Of a DNA stretch of 64,000 nucleotides, positions 18,565-26,420 are shown piece after piece. The stretch comes from an uncultured Lutibacter sp. (GTDB taxonomy: Bacteria; Bacteroidota; Bacteroidia; Flavobacteriales; Flavobacteriaceae), in contig NZ_CANLZZ010000001.1 in the NCBI RefSeq assembly GCF_947495725.1, positions 844,528 to 908,527 on the forward strand, read 5' to 3'. Position numbers and translations under genes: made by a program. The notes beneath the pieces are model-generated. The model ran no database searches and was not told the DNA's origin. It worked only from the letters and a program-made list of their open reading frames with translations. Every line of letters starts with the position of its first letter. Positions within the stretch are counted from its first letter, which is position 1.

Positions 18565-19891
18565 ATCATCCAACATTACTTTTAAAGGAATTAATAAACT
18601 TGCAATACCAGCTATAATATCAGGAATTGCAGAGCCATTATTGTCTATAACGGATACTGCAATTGTTGGTAATATACAAATAAATCCAACAGAAGCTTTG
18701 GCCGCGGTTGGTATAGCAGGGTCTTTTATATCGGCGTTAGTTTGGATTTTGGCGCAAACACGGTCGGCTATTTCAGCAATTATTGGAAAATATTTAGGAG
18801 CTCGCAAACTTCACGAAATTGATTCCTTACCAGCCCAAATAATTGCAATTAATTTAGCGTTGAGTATTGTAATATATGTTGTTACCTTATTTTTTGTTAA
18901 TCAAATTTTTAAGCTTTACAATGCCGAAGGATTGATTTTAAATTACGCGGTCTCATATTACAAAATAAGGGCAATAGGTTTTCCTTTAACTTTATTTGTG
19001 TTTTCGGCTTTTGGTGTATTTAGAGGGTTGCAAAACACCTATTGGCCAATGGTTATTAGTATTACAGGTGCATTTTTAAATGTTGCGCTAGATTTTGTTT
19101 TGGTTTATGGAATTGAAGGATTTATAAATCCAATGAATGTTGAAGGGGCCGCTTGGGCAAGTGTTATTTCACAAGCTGTTATGGCCTTATTGGCAATAAT
19201 TCTTTTATATAAAAAAACACCTTTCAGTTATAAGTTAAGATTTCCGTTTAATAAGGAAATTAAAAATTTGCTTTCAATTAGTTTTAATTTAATTATTAGA
19301 GCATTATCTTTAAATATTGCATTGTATTTGGCCAATTCATTTGCTACTAAATACGGTAATAATTACATTGCAGCACAAACCATAGCTTTCCAAATATGGT
19401 TGTTTTTTGCTTTTTTTATTGATGGTTATGCAAGTGTTGGAAATATTGTCTCTGGAAAATTACTTGGAGAAAAAAACTATGAAATGCTTTGGAAACTAAG
19501 TATTAAACTTAGTAGGTACTCAATAATTATTGCATTAATATTAGCCGTTTTTTGTAGCTTGTTCTATGATGAAATAGGTCAATTATTTTCAAAAGATAAA
19601 TTGGTATTAGAATCTTTTTATGGTATTTTTTGGATTGTAATAATTATGCAGCCAATTAACGCAGTTGCCTTTGTTTTTGATGGAATTTTTAAAGGACTAG
19701 CAGAAGCTGTTACATTAAGAAATCTATTAATTGTAACTACTTTTTTAGGTTTTATTCCAACATTGTTAATTGGTGATTATTTCAATTTAAAATTATATGC
19801 CATTTGGATTGCTTTTACAGTTTGGATGTTATTGCGATCTGGAATTTTGGTTGTTAAATTTAGAAATAAGTATTTACATAAAAACATGTAA
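18557..19891 (+). CDS. MATE family efflux transporter
   Basis: 444 residues, about twelve membrane segments. The N-terminal half starts with the typical helix LAIPAIISGIAEPLLSITDTAIVGNI and has GVFRGLQNTYWPM; the second half repeats the pattern with FAFFIDGYASVGNIVSGKLLGEKN and DGIFKGLAEAVTLRN. This corresponds to the DinF-like branch of MATE exporters, which move organic cations or drugs outward against Na+ or H+. It begins inside the GNAT gene by 8 bases, so coupled expression is likely. Substrate is not predictable. Confidence 0.92.
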   Translation: MYKSSNITFKGINKLAIPAIISGIAEPLLSITDTAIVGNIQINPTEALAAVGIAGSFISALVWILAQTRSAISAIIGKYLGARKLHEIDSLPAQIIAINLALSIVIYVVTLFFVNQIFKLYNAEGLILNYAVSYYKIRAIGFPLTLFVFSAFGVFRGLQNTYWPMVISITGAFLNVALDFVLVYGIEGFINPMNVEGAAWASVISQAVMALLAIILLYKKTPFSYKLRFPFNKEIKNLLSISFNLIIRALSLNIALYLANSFATKYGNNYIAAQTIAFQIWLFFAFFIDGYASVGNIVSGKLLGEKNYEMLWKLSIKLSRYSIIIALILAVFCSLFYDEIGQLFSKDKLVLESFYGIFWIVIIMQPINAVAFVFDGIFKGLAEAVTLRNLLIVTTFLGFIPTLLIGDYFNLKLYAIWIAFTVWMLLRSGILVVKFRNKYLHKNM

Positions 19892-19902
19892 CTTTGACCA
19901 TT

Positions 19903-20658
19903 ATGAGTAACGGAAGTTTATATACACATATTCAAAATAGCGTAGCTACTATTGAATTTTATCATCCAGCAAGTAATTCTATGCCAAAAGAATTATTAGA
20001 TAGGTTGGCAAAGGCTTTTAATGAATTGAGTGATAATGCCAAGGTATCAGTTATTATTCTTAAAAGTGAAAAAGAGAAAGCATTTTGTGCGGGAGCTTCA
20101 TTTGATGAACTATTAGCAATTGATAATCTTAATAAAGGAAAAGAGTTTTTTCTTGGTTTTGCAAATGTGCTAAATGCAATGCGAAGCTGTTCAAAACTAA
20201 TTATTGGACGTATTCAAGGAAAAACTGTTGGAGGTGGAGTTGGGTTAGCGGCGGCTTGTGACTATTGCTTTGCAACAGTTGCCGCGTCTATAAAATTATC
20301 AGAATTTACAATTGGCATTGGCCCATTTGTAATAGCACCCGCAGTAGAGCGAAAAATGGGTATTGCAGCTTTGAGTGAATTAACTTTGGATGCCACAAGT
20401 TGGCAAAATGCTTATTGGGCAAAGGAAAAAGGACTATATGCTAAAGTATTAGAAACTATAAAAGAATTAGATTTTGAGGTTGATGTGTTGGCTAATAAAC
20501 TATCTAAATACAATCCTGAGGCATTAGTAGAGATGAAAAAAGCTTTATGGACTGGAACTGATAATTGGGTGGAGTTACTTGAAAAACGTGCTGAAATAAG
20601 CGGAAATTTAGTATTGTCTACATCAGCAAAAAATGCATTAAACAAGTTTAAAAAATAG
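19903..20658 (+). CDS. enoyl-CoA hydratase/isomerase family protein
   Basis: 251 residues from ATG 19903 (MSNGSLYTHI); an in-frame TTG nine bases upstream is the weaker choice. Crotonase fold: KAFCAGASFDEL forms the first oxyanion segment, GKTVGGGVGLAAACDY the second, and LSEFTIGIGPFVIAP carries the Glu matching crotonase Glu164. The position equal to crotonase Glu144 (in GGGxE) is Gly/Leu here, so simple two-acid hydratase chemistry is uncertain; single-Glu members act as isomerases, methylglutaconyl-CoA hydratases or thioester hydrolases. It lies 11 bases after the MATE gene and 3 before a small membrane protein gene. Confidence 0.85.
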   Translation: MSNGSLYTHIQNSVATIEFYHPASNSMPKELLDRLAKAFNELSDNAKVSVIILKSEKEKAFCAGASFDELLAIDNLNKGKEFFLGFANVLNAMRSCSKLIIGRIQGKTVGGGVGLAAACDYCFATVAASIKLSEFTIGIGPFVIAPAVERKMGIAALSELTLDATSWQNAYWAKEKGLYAKVLETIKELDFEVDVLANKLSKYNPEALVEMKKALWTGTDNWVELLEKRAEISGNLVLSTSAKNALNKFKK

Positions 20659-20661
20659 TTT

Positions 20662-20844
20662 ATGTTAGCTAGTTTTATTAATCCTTTACAGGAATTAAAT
20701 ATTGAAGAGAAAATTCAAAATGCCCCAGATAAGGGTTACGAAATAGGAGTGGTAATTGGTACATATTTGCCTTTTGTTGTGTTGGTAGGAGTCGCATATT
20801 TTGTGTATTACAAAGCAAAAAACAGAAAAGATTTAGAGGACTAA
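20662..20844 (+). CDS. small single-span membrane protein, 60 aa
   Basis: 60 residues: a short amphipathic N terminus (LASFINPLQELNIEEKIQNAP), one membrane helix at about 28-48 (GVVIGTYLPFVVLVGVAYFV) and a basic/acidic tail (YKAKNRKDLED). It has no signal peptide cleavage site, so it is probably an inner-membrane protein with the charged tail in the cytoplasm. It starts 3 bases after the enoyl-CoA hydratase-like gene and ends 11 bases before the QueD/PTPS gene, so it belongs to the same transcript. I do not know a function. Confidence 0.65.
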   Translation: MLASFINPLQELNIEEKIQNAPDKGYEIGVVIGTYLPFVVLVGVAYFVYYKAKNRKDLED

Positions 20845-20855
20845 AGAATTTAATC

Positions 20856-21308
20856 ATGAGTAATATTAGAATAACAAAGCAATTTGATTTTGAAACAGGA
20901 CATGCTTTGTATGGTTACGATGGAAAATGTAAAAATGTTCACGGACATAGTTATAAACTATCTGTAACAGTAATTGGAATTCCAATTAATGATGTTTCAA
21001 ATGTTAAATATGGGATGGTTATAGATTTTGGGGATTTAAAAAAAATAGTACTATCTGAAATTGTAGACAAATTTGACCATGCAACAGTTTTTAATAAAAA
21101 TACTCCACATGTTGAATTAGCTGAAGAATTAGAAAAGCGCGGACACAATGTTATATTGGTTAATTACCAACCTACAAGTGAAATGATGTTAATTGATTTT
21201 GCCGAAAAAATTAAAAGCAGATTACCCGTAACCATTAAATTACATTCTTTAAAGTTACAAGAAACGGGAACTTCTCATGCAGAGTGGTATGCGAGTGATA
21301 ATGCGTAG
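20856..21308 (+). CDS. 6-pyruvoyl-tetrahydropterin synthase / QueD family protein
   Basis: 150 residues. Zinc-binding histidines are in FETGHALY (about 12-19) and NVHGHSYKL (about 29-37), the active-site Cys in GKCKNVHGH, and the catalytic/pterin-binding acid in LQETGTSHAEW near the end. QueD makes 6-carboxy-tetrahydropterin on the queuosine pathway; eukaryote-like PTPS makes a biopterin precursor. No queC, queE or queF lies next to it, so the exact reaction stays open, but the QueD role is the more common one in bacteria. Last gene of the plus-strand run; it ends base-to-base against the convergent pth gene. Confidence 0.88.
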   Translation: MSNIRITKQFDFETGHALYGYDGKCKNVHGHSYKLSVTVIGIPINDVSNVKYGMVIDFGDLKKIVLSEIVDKFDHATVFNKNTPHVELAEELEKRGHNVILVNYQPTSEMMLIDFAEKIKSRLPVTIKLHSLKLQETGTSHAEWYASDNA

Positions 21309-21941
21309 TTATTTTCCATTGTAAGCGTTCATAGTATTGTTTAAACCGGCAGTACCAAAGGATTTTATAATTTCAGCAGATTTTTCTAAACGTTCGGGTA
21401 ATAGTTTAAATTCATCTTCGTTCCATTTACCTAAAACATAATCTACTTGTCGTCCTTTAGAGAACTCGTCTCCAACGCCAAATCTAAAACGAGCGTATTT
21501 TTGAGTTTGTAGCACGGCGTTTATGTCTTTTAAACCATTGTGACCGCCATCGCTTCCTTTTGCTTTTACTCTAATAACTCCAAAATTTAAGTTTAAATCA
21601 TCACAAATAATCAATACATTTTCTAGAGGTATATTTTCTTTAGTCATCCAATACTTTACTGATTTTCCGCTTAAATTCATAAAGGTTGAAGGTTTTAATA
21701 AAATAAAGGTTCTACCTTTAAATCTGAAAGAAGCAACACTTCCTAATTTACTACTTTCAAAGTTAATTTCTTCTTTAGAGGCAATTTTATCTAAAATTTT
21801 AAAACCAATGTTATGACGCGTATCGTCATATTTTTCACCAATATTTCCTAAACCTACAATTAAATATTTTTTCATAAGATCTTCAATAGTTTCTTTTACT
21901 TCTTTTTTAAAAAGACTTTTGATAAAACGAATGATTTGCAT
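21309..21941 (-). CDS. pth: peptidyl-tRNA hydrolase
   Basis: 210 residues. It releases tRNA from peptidyl-tRNA that falls off ribosomes. The catalytic His is in DDTRHNIGF, Asn in STFMNLSG, Asp in [12 protein letters not shown], and the conserved [12 protein letters not shown] lies in the middle. The N terminus has about 21 extra residues rich in K and E ([19 protein letters not shown]) before the usual start [11 protein letters not shown]; such an extension occurs in related bacteria, but the internal ATG at 21878 is a real alternative. It faces the QueD gene with no gap. A terminator at 21963-21988 separates it from rplY upstream, so it may have its own promoter. Confidence 0.95.
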   Translation of the reverse strand: MQIIRFIKSLFKKEVKETIEDLMKKYLIVGLGNIGEKYDDTRHNIGFKILDKIASKEEINFESSKLGSVASFRFKGRTFILLKPSTFMNLSGKSVKYWMTKENIPLENVLIICDDLNLNFGVIRVKAKGSDGGHNGLKDINAVLQTQKYARFRFGVGDEFSKGRQVDYVLGKWNEDEFKLLPERLEKSAEIIKSFGTAGLNNTMNAYNGK

Positions 21942-21962
21942 TTTACAAATGTACTAAAAAGA

Positions 21963-21988
21963 AAAAGCGTTGCAATTGCAACGCTTTT
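21963..21988 (-). terminator. Rho-independent terminator of the prs-rplY operon
   Basis: A perfect 26-base palindrome (AAAAGCGTTGCAA and its complement, no loop) lies 21 bases after the rplY stop codon on the minus strand. Each arm carries the A or T run, so it is symmetric. Confidence 0.85.
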
Positions 21989-22009
21989 CTATATTTTGAA
22001 AAATAATTT

Positions 22010-22636
22010 TTATTCTTCTGTAGCAGACTCTTCAGCTCCTTCTTCAGCTCCTTCTTCACCTTCTTCATCTTCGTCATCCTCAGGCATTACAGCACTACGT
22101 GCAGTTCTAACTTGAACTACTACTGTGTTTTCTGGGTGAAGTATAGAGAATTTTTCATCAGCTAATTCAGCAACAACTAATTTCATTCCAATTTTTAATT
22201 TAGAAATGTCAGCGTTTATAAAGTCTGGTAAATCAGCAGGTAAAGCTCTTACACTTAGTTTACGCATTGCAAAACGTAAAGAACCACCATTAATAACACC
22301 AGGAGAAACTCCAACTAATCTTACAGGAATTTCCATTGTTACTAATTTATCATCAAATAACTGGTAAAAATCTACGTGTAAAATTTTATCCGTTACTGGG
22401 TGAAATTGAATATCTTGCAAAATAGCATGATATGTTGTTCCTTCTAATTCAATCATTGCAGTATAAACGTTAGCGGTATACACTAAATTTTTGAACGAAA
22501 TTTCGTCAGCTGAAAAGTGTAATGGTTTATCCCCTCCGTATAATACGCAAGGTACCTTTCCAGCATTACGTAGGGCTTTAGTTGATGCTTTACCCACGCT
22601 TTCTCTTTGAGATCCTTTGATTGTAATTGATTTCAT
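22010..22636 (-). CDS. rplY: 50S ribosomal protein L25/general stress protein Ctc
   Basis: 208 residues, the long CTC-type form of L25 that binds 5S rRNA. The N-terminal L25 domain starts [19 protein letters not shown] and contains [13 protein letters not shown]; the C-terminal TL5-type domain contains [19 protein letters not shown] strands and [19 protein letters not shown]. The last 25 residues are a Glu-rich tail ([22 protein letters not shown] in part), common in this family in Bacteroidota. It follows prs by 21 bases, the frequent prs-rplY-pth order, and ends at a strong terminator. Confidence 0.95.
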   Translation of the reverse strand: MKSITIKGSQRESVGKASTKALRNAGKVPCVLYGGDKPLHFSADEISFKNLVYTANVYTAMIELEGTTYHAILQDIQFHPVTDKILHVDFYQLFDDKLVTMEIPVRLVGVSPGVINGGSLRFAMRKLSVRALPADLPDFINADISKLKIGMKLVVAELADEKFSILHPENTVVVQVRTARSAVMPEDDEDEEGEEGAEEGAEESATEE

Positions 22637-22657
22637 TTATTTATATTTATTAATTAT

Positions 22658-23599
22658 TTACATTAAAAATTGTCCGCTAATTGATTTATTATCTTGCACT
22701 TTATGCATAACATCTGCGAACAAAGGCGCGCAAGATACAACTTTTATTTTAGAACTCTCTCTTTTTAAAGGAATTGTATCAGAAACTATTAATTCTGTTA
22801 ATTTAGAGTTTTCTATTTTTTCATAGGCATTACCAGATAAAATAGGGTGCGTACAAACGGCTCTTACACTTAAAGCTCCTTTTTCCATCATTACATCCGC
22901 TGCTTTGGCCAATGTTCCTCCAGTATCAATCATATCATCAACAAGTATCACATTTCTACCTTTAACTTCTCCTATTAATTCCATAGAACTAACAACATTT
23001 GCTTGTAACCTTTCTTTGTAGCAAATTACTACATCACTTTCCAAATATCTTGAGTATGCGTATGCTCTTTTAGAACCTCCCATGTCTGGAGAGGCCACGG
23101 TTATATTATCTAAACCTAGTTGCTTTATGTAAGGTAAAAATATTGTTGAAGCATATAAATGATCTACAGGTTTTTCGAAAAACCCTTGAATTTGATCTGC
23201 ATGTAAGTCCATAGTCATTATTCTAGTTGCGCCAGCAGCTTGTAATAAATTTGCTACTAATTTGGCTCCAATTGCAACACGTGGTTGATCTTTACGATCT
23301 TGTCTTGCCCATCCAAAATATGGGATTACAGCTGTAATATGACGTGCTGATGCTCTTTTTGCTGCATCTAAAATTAATAACATCTCCATTAAATTATCTG
23401 AATCTGGGAATGTAGAGCCAATTATAAATATTCTTCTACCTCTTACAGAATCAACCAATGCGGGTTGAAATTCACCATCGCTAAAAGTTGAGATTTTGAC
23501 ATTTCCAAGCTCAAGACCATATGAATCTGCAATTTTCTGAGCAAGATCCTTGCTTTGCCTACAAGCAAAAATTTTTGGAGTAAGTTGATTGTTTACCAT
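22658..23599 (-). CDS. prs: ribose-phosphate pyrophosphokinase
   Basis: 313 residues, normal length. It makes PRPP from ribose 5-phosphate and ATP for purine, pyrimidine, histidine and NAD synthesis. Visible marks: KIFACRQSKDLAQKIA at the N terminus, FSDGEFQ, the metal/ATP region RQDRKDQPRVAIGAK, the ribose-phosphate region MTMDLHADQIQGFF and the PRPP loop VDDMIDTGGTL. A consensus promoter lies 28 bases upstream. First gene of prs-rplY. Confidence 0.97.
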   Translation of the reverse strand: MVNNQLTPKIFACRQSKDLAQKIADSYGLELGNVKISTFSDGEFQPALVDSVRGRRIFIIGSTFPDSDNLMEMLLILDAAKRASARHITAVIPYFGWARQDRKDQPRVAIGAKLVANLLQAAGATRIMTMDLHADQIQGFFEKPVDHLYASTIFLPYIKQLGLDNITVASPDMGGSKRAYAYSRYLESDVVICYKERLQANVVSSMELIGEVKGRNVILVDDMIDTGGTLAKAADVMMEKGALSVRAVCTHPILSGNAYEKIENSKLTELIVSDTIPLKRESSKIKVVSCAPLFADVMHKVQDNKSISGQFLM

Positions 23600-23627
23600 T
23601 TGTAGTTATGTTGTTGTTTGTTGGGCG

Positions 23628-23661
23628 CAAATTTAAAACTAAAAATAGAGTTATTAAACAA
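23628..23661 (-). promoter_or_regulatory. promoter of prs-rplY
   Basis: On the minus strand TTG (23661-23659), 23 bases, TAAATTTG (23635-23628). Full consensus match; predicted leader about 20 bases before the prs ATG. Confidence 0.75.
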
Positions 23662-23699
23662 CTTCGTGATTTTTTTAGGATTTTGATGAAAATTATTTA

Positions 23700-23707
23700 T
23701 AAATTTG
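23700..23707 (+). promoter_or_regulatory. -7 element upstream of tRNA-Leu
   Basis: TAAATTTG, an exact TAnnTTTG element, ends 16 bases before the tRNA. A TTTTG at 23681-23685 lies only 14 bases upstream, closer than usual for the -33 element, so the promoter is likely but not ideal. Confidence 0.55.
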
Positions 23708-23723
23708 CAAACCTATTCAAAAG

Positions 23724-23805
23724 GCCTCGATGGCGGAACTGGTAGACGCGCTGGATTCAAAATCCAGTTCTTTCGGGAGTGTGGGTTCGATTCCCACTCG
23801 AGGTA
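23724..23805 (+). tRNA. tRNA-Leu(CAA)
   Basis: 82 bases. Acceptor arm GCCTCGA pairs with TCGAGGT (G-U closing pair), discriminator A, CCA not encoded. The anticodon stem TGGAT/ATCCA holds the loop TTCAAAA, anticodon CAA, reading UUG leucine codons. The D arm (GGCGGAACTGGTAGACGC) and the long variable arm between anticodon and T arms mark it as class II, as expected for Leu; the T arm is GTGGGTTCGATTCCCAC. Confidence 0.97.
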
Positions 23806-23810
23806 CAAAT

Positions 23811-23853
23811 AAAAAACCTTAACACTATGATTAATAGTTGTTAAGGTTTTTTT
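23811..23853 (+). terminator. bidirectional terminator between tRNA-Leu and the lacI-type gene
   Basis: AAAAAACCTTAACACTAT pairs with ATAGTTGTTAAGGTTTTTT with one bulge, a five-base loop and T7 on the plus strand. The A-run on the other side gives T-runs to minus-strand transcripts, so it can also end the regulator gene whose stop lies 43 bases away. Confidence 0.85.
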
Positions 23854-23895
23854 GTTTTATTTCTTATTAATAAATGTTTGAAAAAATATCAAATG

Positions 23896-24918
23896 TTAAT
23901 CTCTTGTAGAACTTCTTTTAATAACATTGGTAGGTAGCACAATAGTTTTGTGTTTAATCTTTTTACCTTTTTTAATTGCTTTAATTTCCTTTAATAATAG
24001 CTTTATTGCTTTTTTCCCCATTTCATAACCCGGTTGGTCTACAGAGCTAAGTGAAGGTGAAATTACTGAAGCCATAAACCAATTACTAAATCCAATTATA
24101 GATATATCTTCTGGAATTTTCACATTAGCTTCATTGAAATATGTTATAGCTCCAATTGCTACCAGATCGGTGATTGCAAAAATTGCATCAACTTTTTTGT
24201 TGGATTGGTGTAATTCTTTTGCGAAATTATAACCTTCTTCAAAAGATACCTTTTCACAAGTGTAAACCAAAGATTTATCAAAATGTAATTTGGAATCTTC
24301 AAGAGCTTTTTTATAACCTAAAAAACGATCAATTGAATTTTGAGGGTTTAAAGGACCTCTAAAATGAGCTATATCTTTGCATCCAGTATTAATTAAATGT
24401 TCAGTAGCTGCATAAGCGGCGTCTCTATCGTTAATAATTACTTTTGAACAATTAATTAATTTAGAAATTTTATCAAATAATACTAAGGGAGTTCCAGATT
24501 CAACTATTTTATGAATTGGAGATAAATCTTTTCTATTATTTGAGAGAGATATTAATATGCCATCAACTCTTTTGTTGAGTAGTAGTTCAATTTGTTTCTC
24601 TTCTAATTTGTCCGATTCATTGGATTGTAATGTAATAATTAAATAACCTTTTTTTTCTGCATATTCAATTATTGCATTAACAACATTTGAAAAGAAATAA
24701 TGTACAATTTCTGGAATAATTAATCCAATAACCTTGGATTCTTTAGTTCTTAAATTAACGGCAAAAGAATTTGGGATATAGTTCAACTTTCTTGCTAAAT
24801 CAATTACAGCCTTTCTAGTTTTTGGACTAACATCAGGATAGTTTTTTAGAGCTTTTGAAGCTGTCGTAATAGATATACCTAATTCTGAGGCTATACTTTT
24901 AAGGGTTACTTGTTCCAT
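23896..24918 (-). CDS. LacI family transcriptional regulator of the sucrose/fructan locus
   Basis: 340 residues from ATG 24918 (MEQVTLKSIASELGIS); an upstream GTG at 24936 would add six residues with no support. Helix-turn-helix at about 4-25 (TLKSIASELGISITTASKAL), hinge helix TRKAVIDLARKLNYIPN with the Leu that enters the minor groove, then a periplasmic-binding-protein-like sugar-sensing domain (VIGLIIPEIVHYFFSNVVNAI; LLLNKRVDGILISLS; AIFAITDLVAIGAI, quoted as motifs). It is transcribed away from the sugar porter gene. Two near-palindromic 18-base sites in the shared intergenic region are its probable targets. The effector is unknown; sucrose, fructose or a phosphorylated fructose are reasonable guesses from the neighbours. 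Confidence 0.9.
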   Translation of the reverse strand: MEQVTLKSIASELGISITTASKALKNYPDVSPKTRKAVIDLARKLNYIPNSFAVNLRTKESKVIGLIIPEIVHYFFSNVVNAIIEYAEKKGYLIITLQSNESDKLEEKQIELLLNKRVDGILISLSNNRKDLSPIHKIVESGTPLVLFDKISKLINCSKVIINDRDAAYAATEHLINTGCKDIAHFRGPLNPQNSIDRFLGYKKALEDSKLHFDKSLVYTCEKVSFEEGYNFAKELHQSNKKVDAIFAITDLVAIGAITYFNEANVKIPEDISIIGFSNWFMASVISPSLSSVDQPGYEMGKKAIKLLLKEIKAIKKGKKIKHKTIVLPTNVIKRSSTRD

Positions 24919-24961
24919 ATGGATCAAATTTAACACATAATTTTTATAAACTAAAATTTAT

Positions 24962-24979
24962 ACCGAAATCGTTTTCGGT
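24962..24979. promoter_or_regulatory. LacI-type operator 1
   Basis: ACCGAAATCGTTTTCGGT, an 18-base near-palindrome with a central CG and one mismatched pair between arms, the usual form of LacI-family operators. It lies in the divergent region between the regulator and the sugar porter gene, 43 bases from the regulator start. Confidence 0.75.
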
Positions 24980-24982
24980 AAA

Positions 24983-25000
24983 ATCGAAATCGTTTTCGGT
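24983..25000. promoter_or_regulatory. LacI-type operator 2
   Basis: ATCGAAATCGTTTTCGGT, 16 of 18 positions equal to operator 1 and in the same orientation. The site centres are 21 bases apart, two turns of the helix, so two dimers would bind the same face. It ends 7 bases before the -33 element of the sugar porter promoter. Confidence 0.75.
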
Positions 25001-25007
25001 AATAAAA

Positions 25008-25041
25008 TTGAAAATAAAATGGTTAAGCGAGCATATATTTG
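25008..25041 (+). promoter_or_regulatory. promoter of the sugar porter-GH32-SusCD operon
   Basis: TTG at 25008-25010, 23 bases, TATATTTG at 25034-25041. Predicted transcript start about 25048, leader about 44 bases. The two operators lie directly upstream of the -33 element rather than over it, which leaves room for activation as well as repression by the LacI-type protein. Confidence 0.7.
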
Positions 25042-25091
25042 AATGTGAAATTTAATCTTTTTAATCAAAGAAGCATTTAAAAATTAAAAGT

Positions 25092-26420
25092 ATGAACAAA
25101 AAAATACTTGTATGGTCAATAACAGCCGCACTAGCTGGGTTTTTATTCGGTTTTGATACTGTAGTTATATCAGGAGCAGATAAAAAATTACAATTATTAT
25201 GGGGCTCATCAGATGCTTTTCATGGTGCAATTGTTATGGCAATGGCACTTTGGGGAACTGTTGTTGGTGCCATTTTTGGTGGAATTCCTACTAACAAGTG
25301 GGGAAGAAAAAATACTTTAATACTTATAGGTGTTTTATATACCATTTCAGCAATTGGTTCTGGTTTGGCAAATGACCCTTGGACTTTTGCTGTTTTTAGG
25401 TTTATTGGAGGTTTAGGCGTTGGGGCATCCACAATTGCCGCTCCTGCCTATATTTCTGAAATTGCACCAGCTAATAATAGAGGTAGGTTGGTAGCTTTGT
25501 ATCAATTTAATATAGTATTCGGAATATTAATTGCTTTTTTATCTAATTATCTTTTAAATGGCTTAGGAGAAAACGATTGGAGATGGATGATAGGAATAGA
25601 AGCGTTACCCGCAATAATTTATACATTATTTATGCTTAGCGTTCCCAAAAGTCCAAGATGGCTTATTTCAAAACATAGAATTAGTGAGGCAAAAGATGTT
25701 TTGGAAATCATTAATCCTGGAGAGAATGTTGAAAAATTAATGTCTCAAATAACAGAAGAGAATAATAGAGATTTACCAGGAGAAAATATATTTATGAAAA
25801 AATATCGTTTTCCTCTTATGTTGGCATTTCTAATGGCTATGTTCAATCAGTTATCAGGAATTAACGCATTCTTGTATTACGCTCCAAGAATATTTGAAGA
25901 AGCAGGCTTGGGAGAAAGTACGGCTTTGTTAAGTAGCATAGGTATTGGATTAACAAATCTTGTATTTACTTTATTGGGTGTGTTTTTAATTGATAAACTT
26001 GGACGCAAACAATTAATGTATATAGGCTCGGTAGGTTATATCATTTCTTTATCACTTGTAGCAATGGCATTTTTCTTTGGGTGGACAGGAATGGCGGTGC
26101 CTATATTTTTATTCTTATTTATTGCGGCACATGCAATTGGGCAAGGAGCAGTAATATGGGTATTTATATCTGAAATTTTCCCGAATCATTTAAGAGCAAC
26201 TGGTCAATCATTTGGTAGTACAACTCATTGGCTTTTAGCAGCAATAATTCCAGCATTAATTCCAACATTGTTTTCAACTATAGGTGCAAGTGTTGTTTTT
26301 ATGTTTTTTGCAATAATGATGGTGTTTCAATTGGTATTTGTAATGTTTATGATGCCAGAAACTAAGGGTGTCCCATTAGAAGAGTTAAGTAAAATATTAA
26401 TTAAAAAAAATGTGAAATAA
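25092..26420 (+). CDS. sugar porter family MFS transporter
   Basis: 442 residues, twelve membrane segments. Sugar-porter signatures: GFLFGFDTVVISGA in helix 1, NKWGRKNTL between helices 2 and 3, PAYISEIAPANNRGRLVALYQ after helix 4, PKSPRWLI at the end of helix 6, LIDKLGRKQL between helices 8 and 9, FISEIFPNHLRATGQSFGS and PETKGVPLEEL at the C terminus. Such proteins carry hexoses or pentoses by proton symport across the inner membrane. As first gene of the operon followed by a GH32 enzyme with a one-base overlap (TAATG), fructose or glucose released from sucrose or fructan is the likely cargo (inference). Confidence 0.92.
   Translation: MNKKILVWSITAALAGFLFGFDTVVISGADKKLQLLWGSSDAFHGAIVMAMALWGTVVGAIFGGIPTNKWGRKNTLILIGVLYTISAIGSGLANDPWTFAVFRFIGGLGVGASTIAAPAYISEIAPANNRGRLVALYQFNIVFGILIAFLSNYLLNGLGENDWRWMIGIEALPAIIYTLFMLSVPKSPRWLISKHRISEAKDVLEIINPGENVEKLMSQITEENNRDLPGENIFMKKYRFPLMLAFLMAMFNQLSGINAFLYYAPRIFEEAGLGESTALLSSIGIGLTNLVFTLLGVFLIDKLGRKQLMYIGSVGYIISLSLVAMAFFFGWTGMAVPIFLFLFIAAHAIGQGAVIWVFISEIFPNHLRATGQSFGSTTHWLLAAIIPALIPTLFSTIGASVVFMFFAIMMVFQLVFVMFMMPETKGVPLEELSKILIKKNVK

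Noticed and set aside
23724..23860. Integration site at tRNA-Leu
   Set aside because: No repeat of the tRNA 3' end and no integrase within the window; the following sugar locus looks native in codon use.
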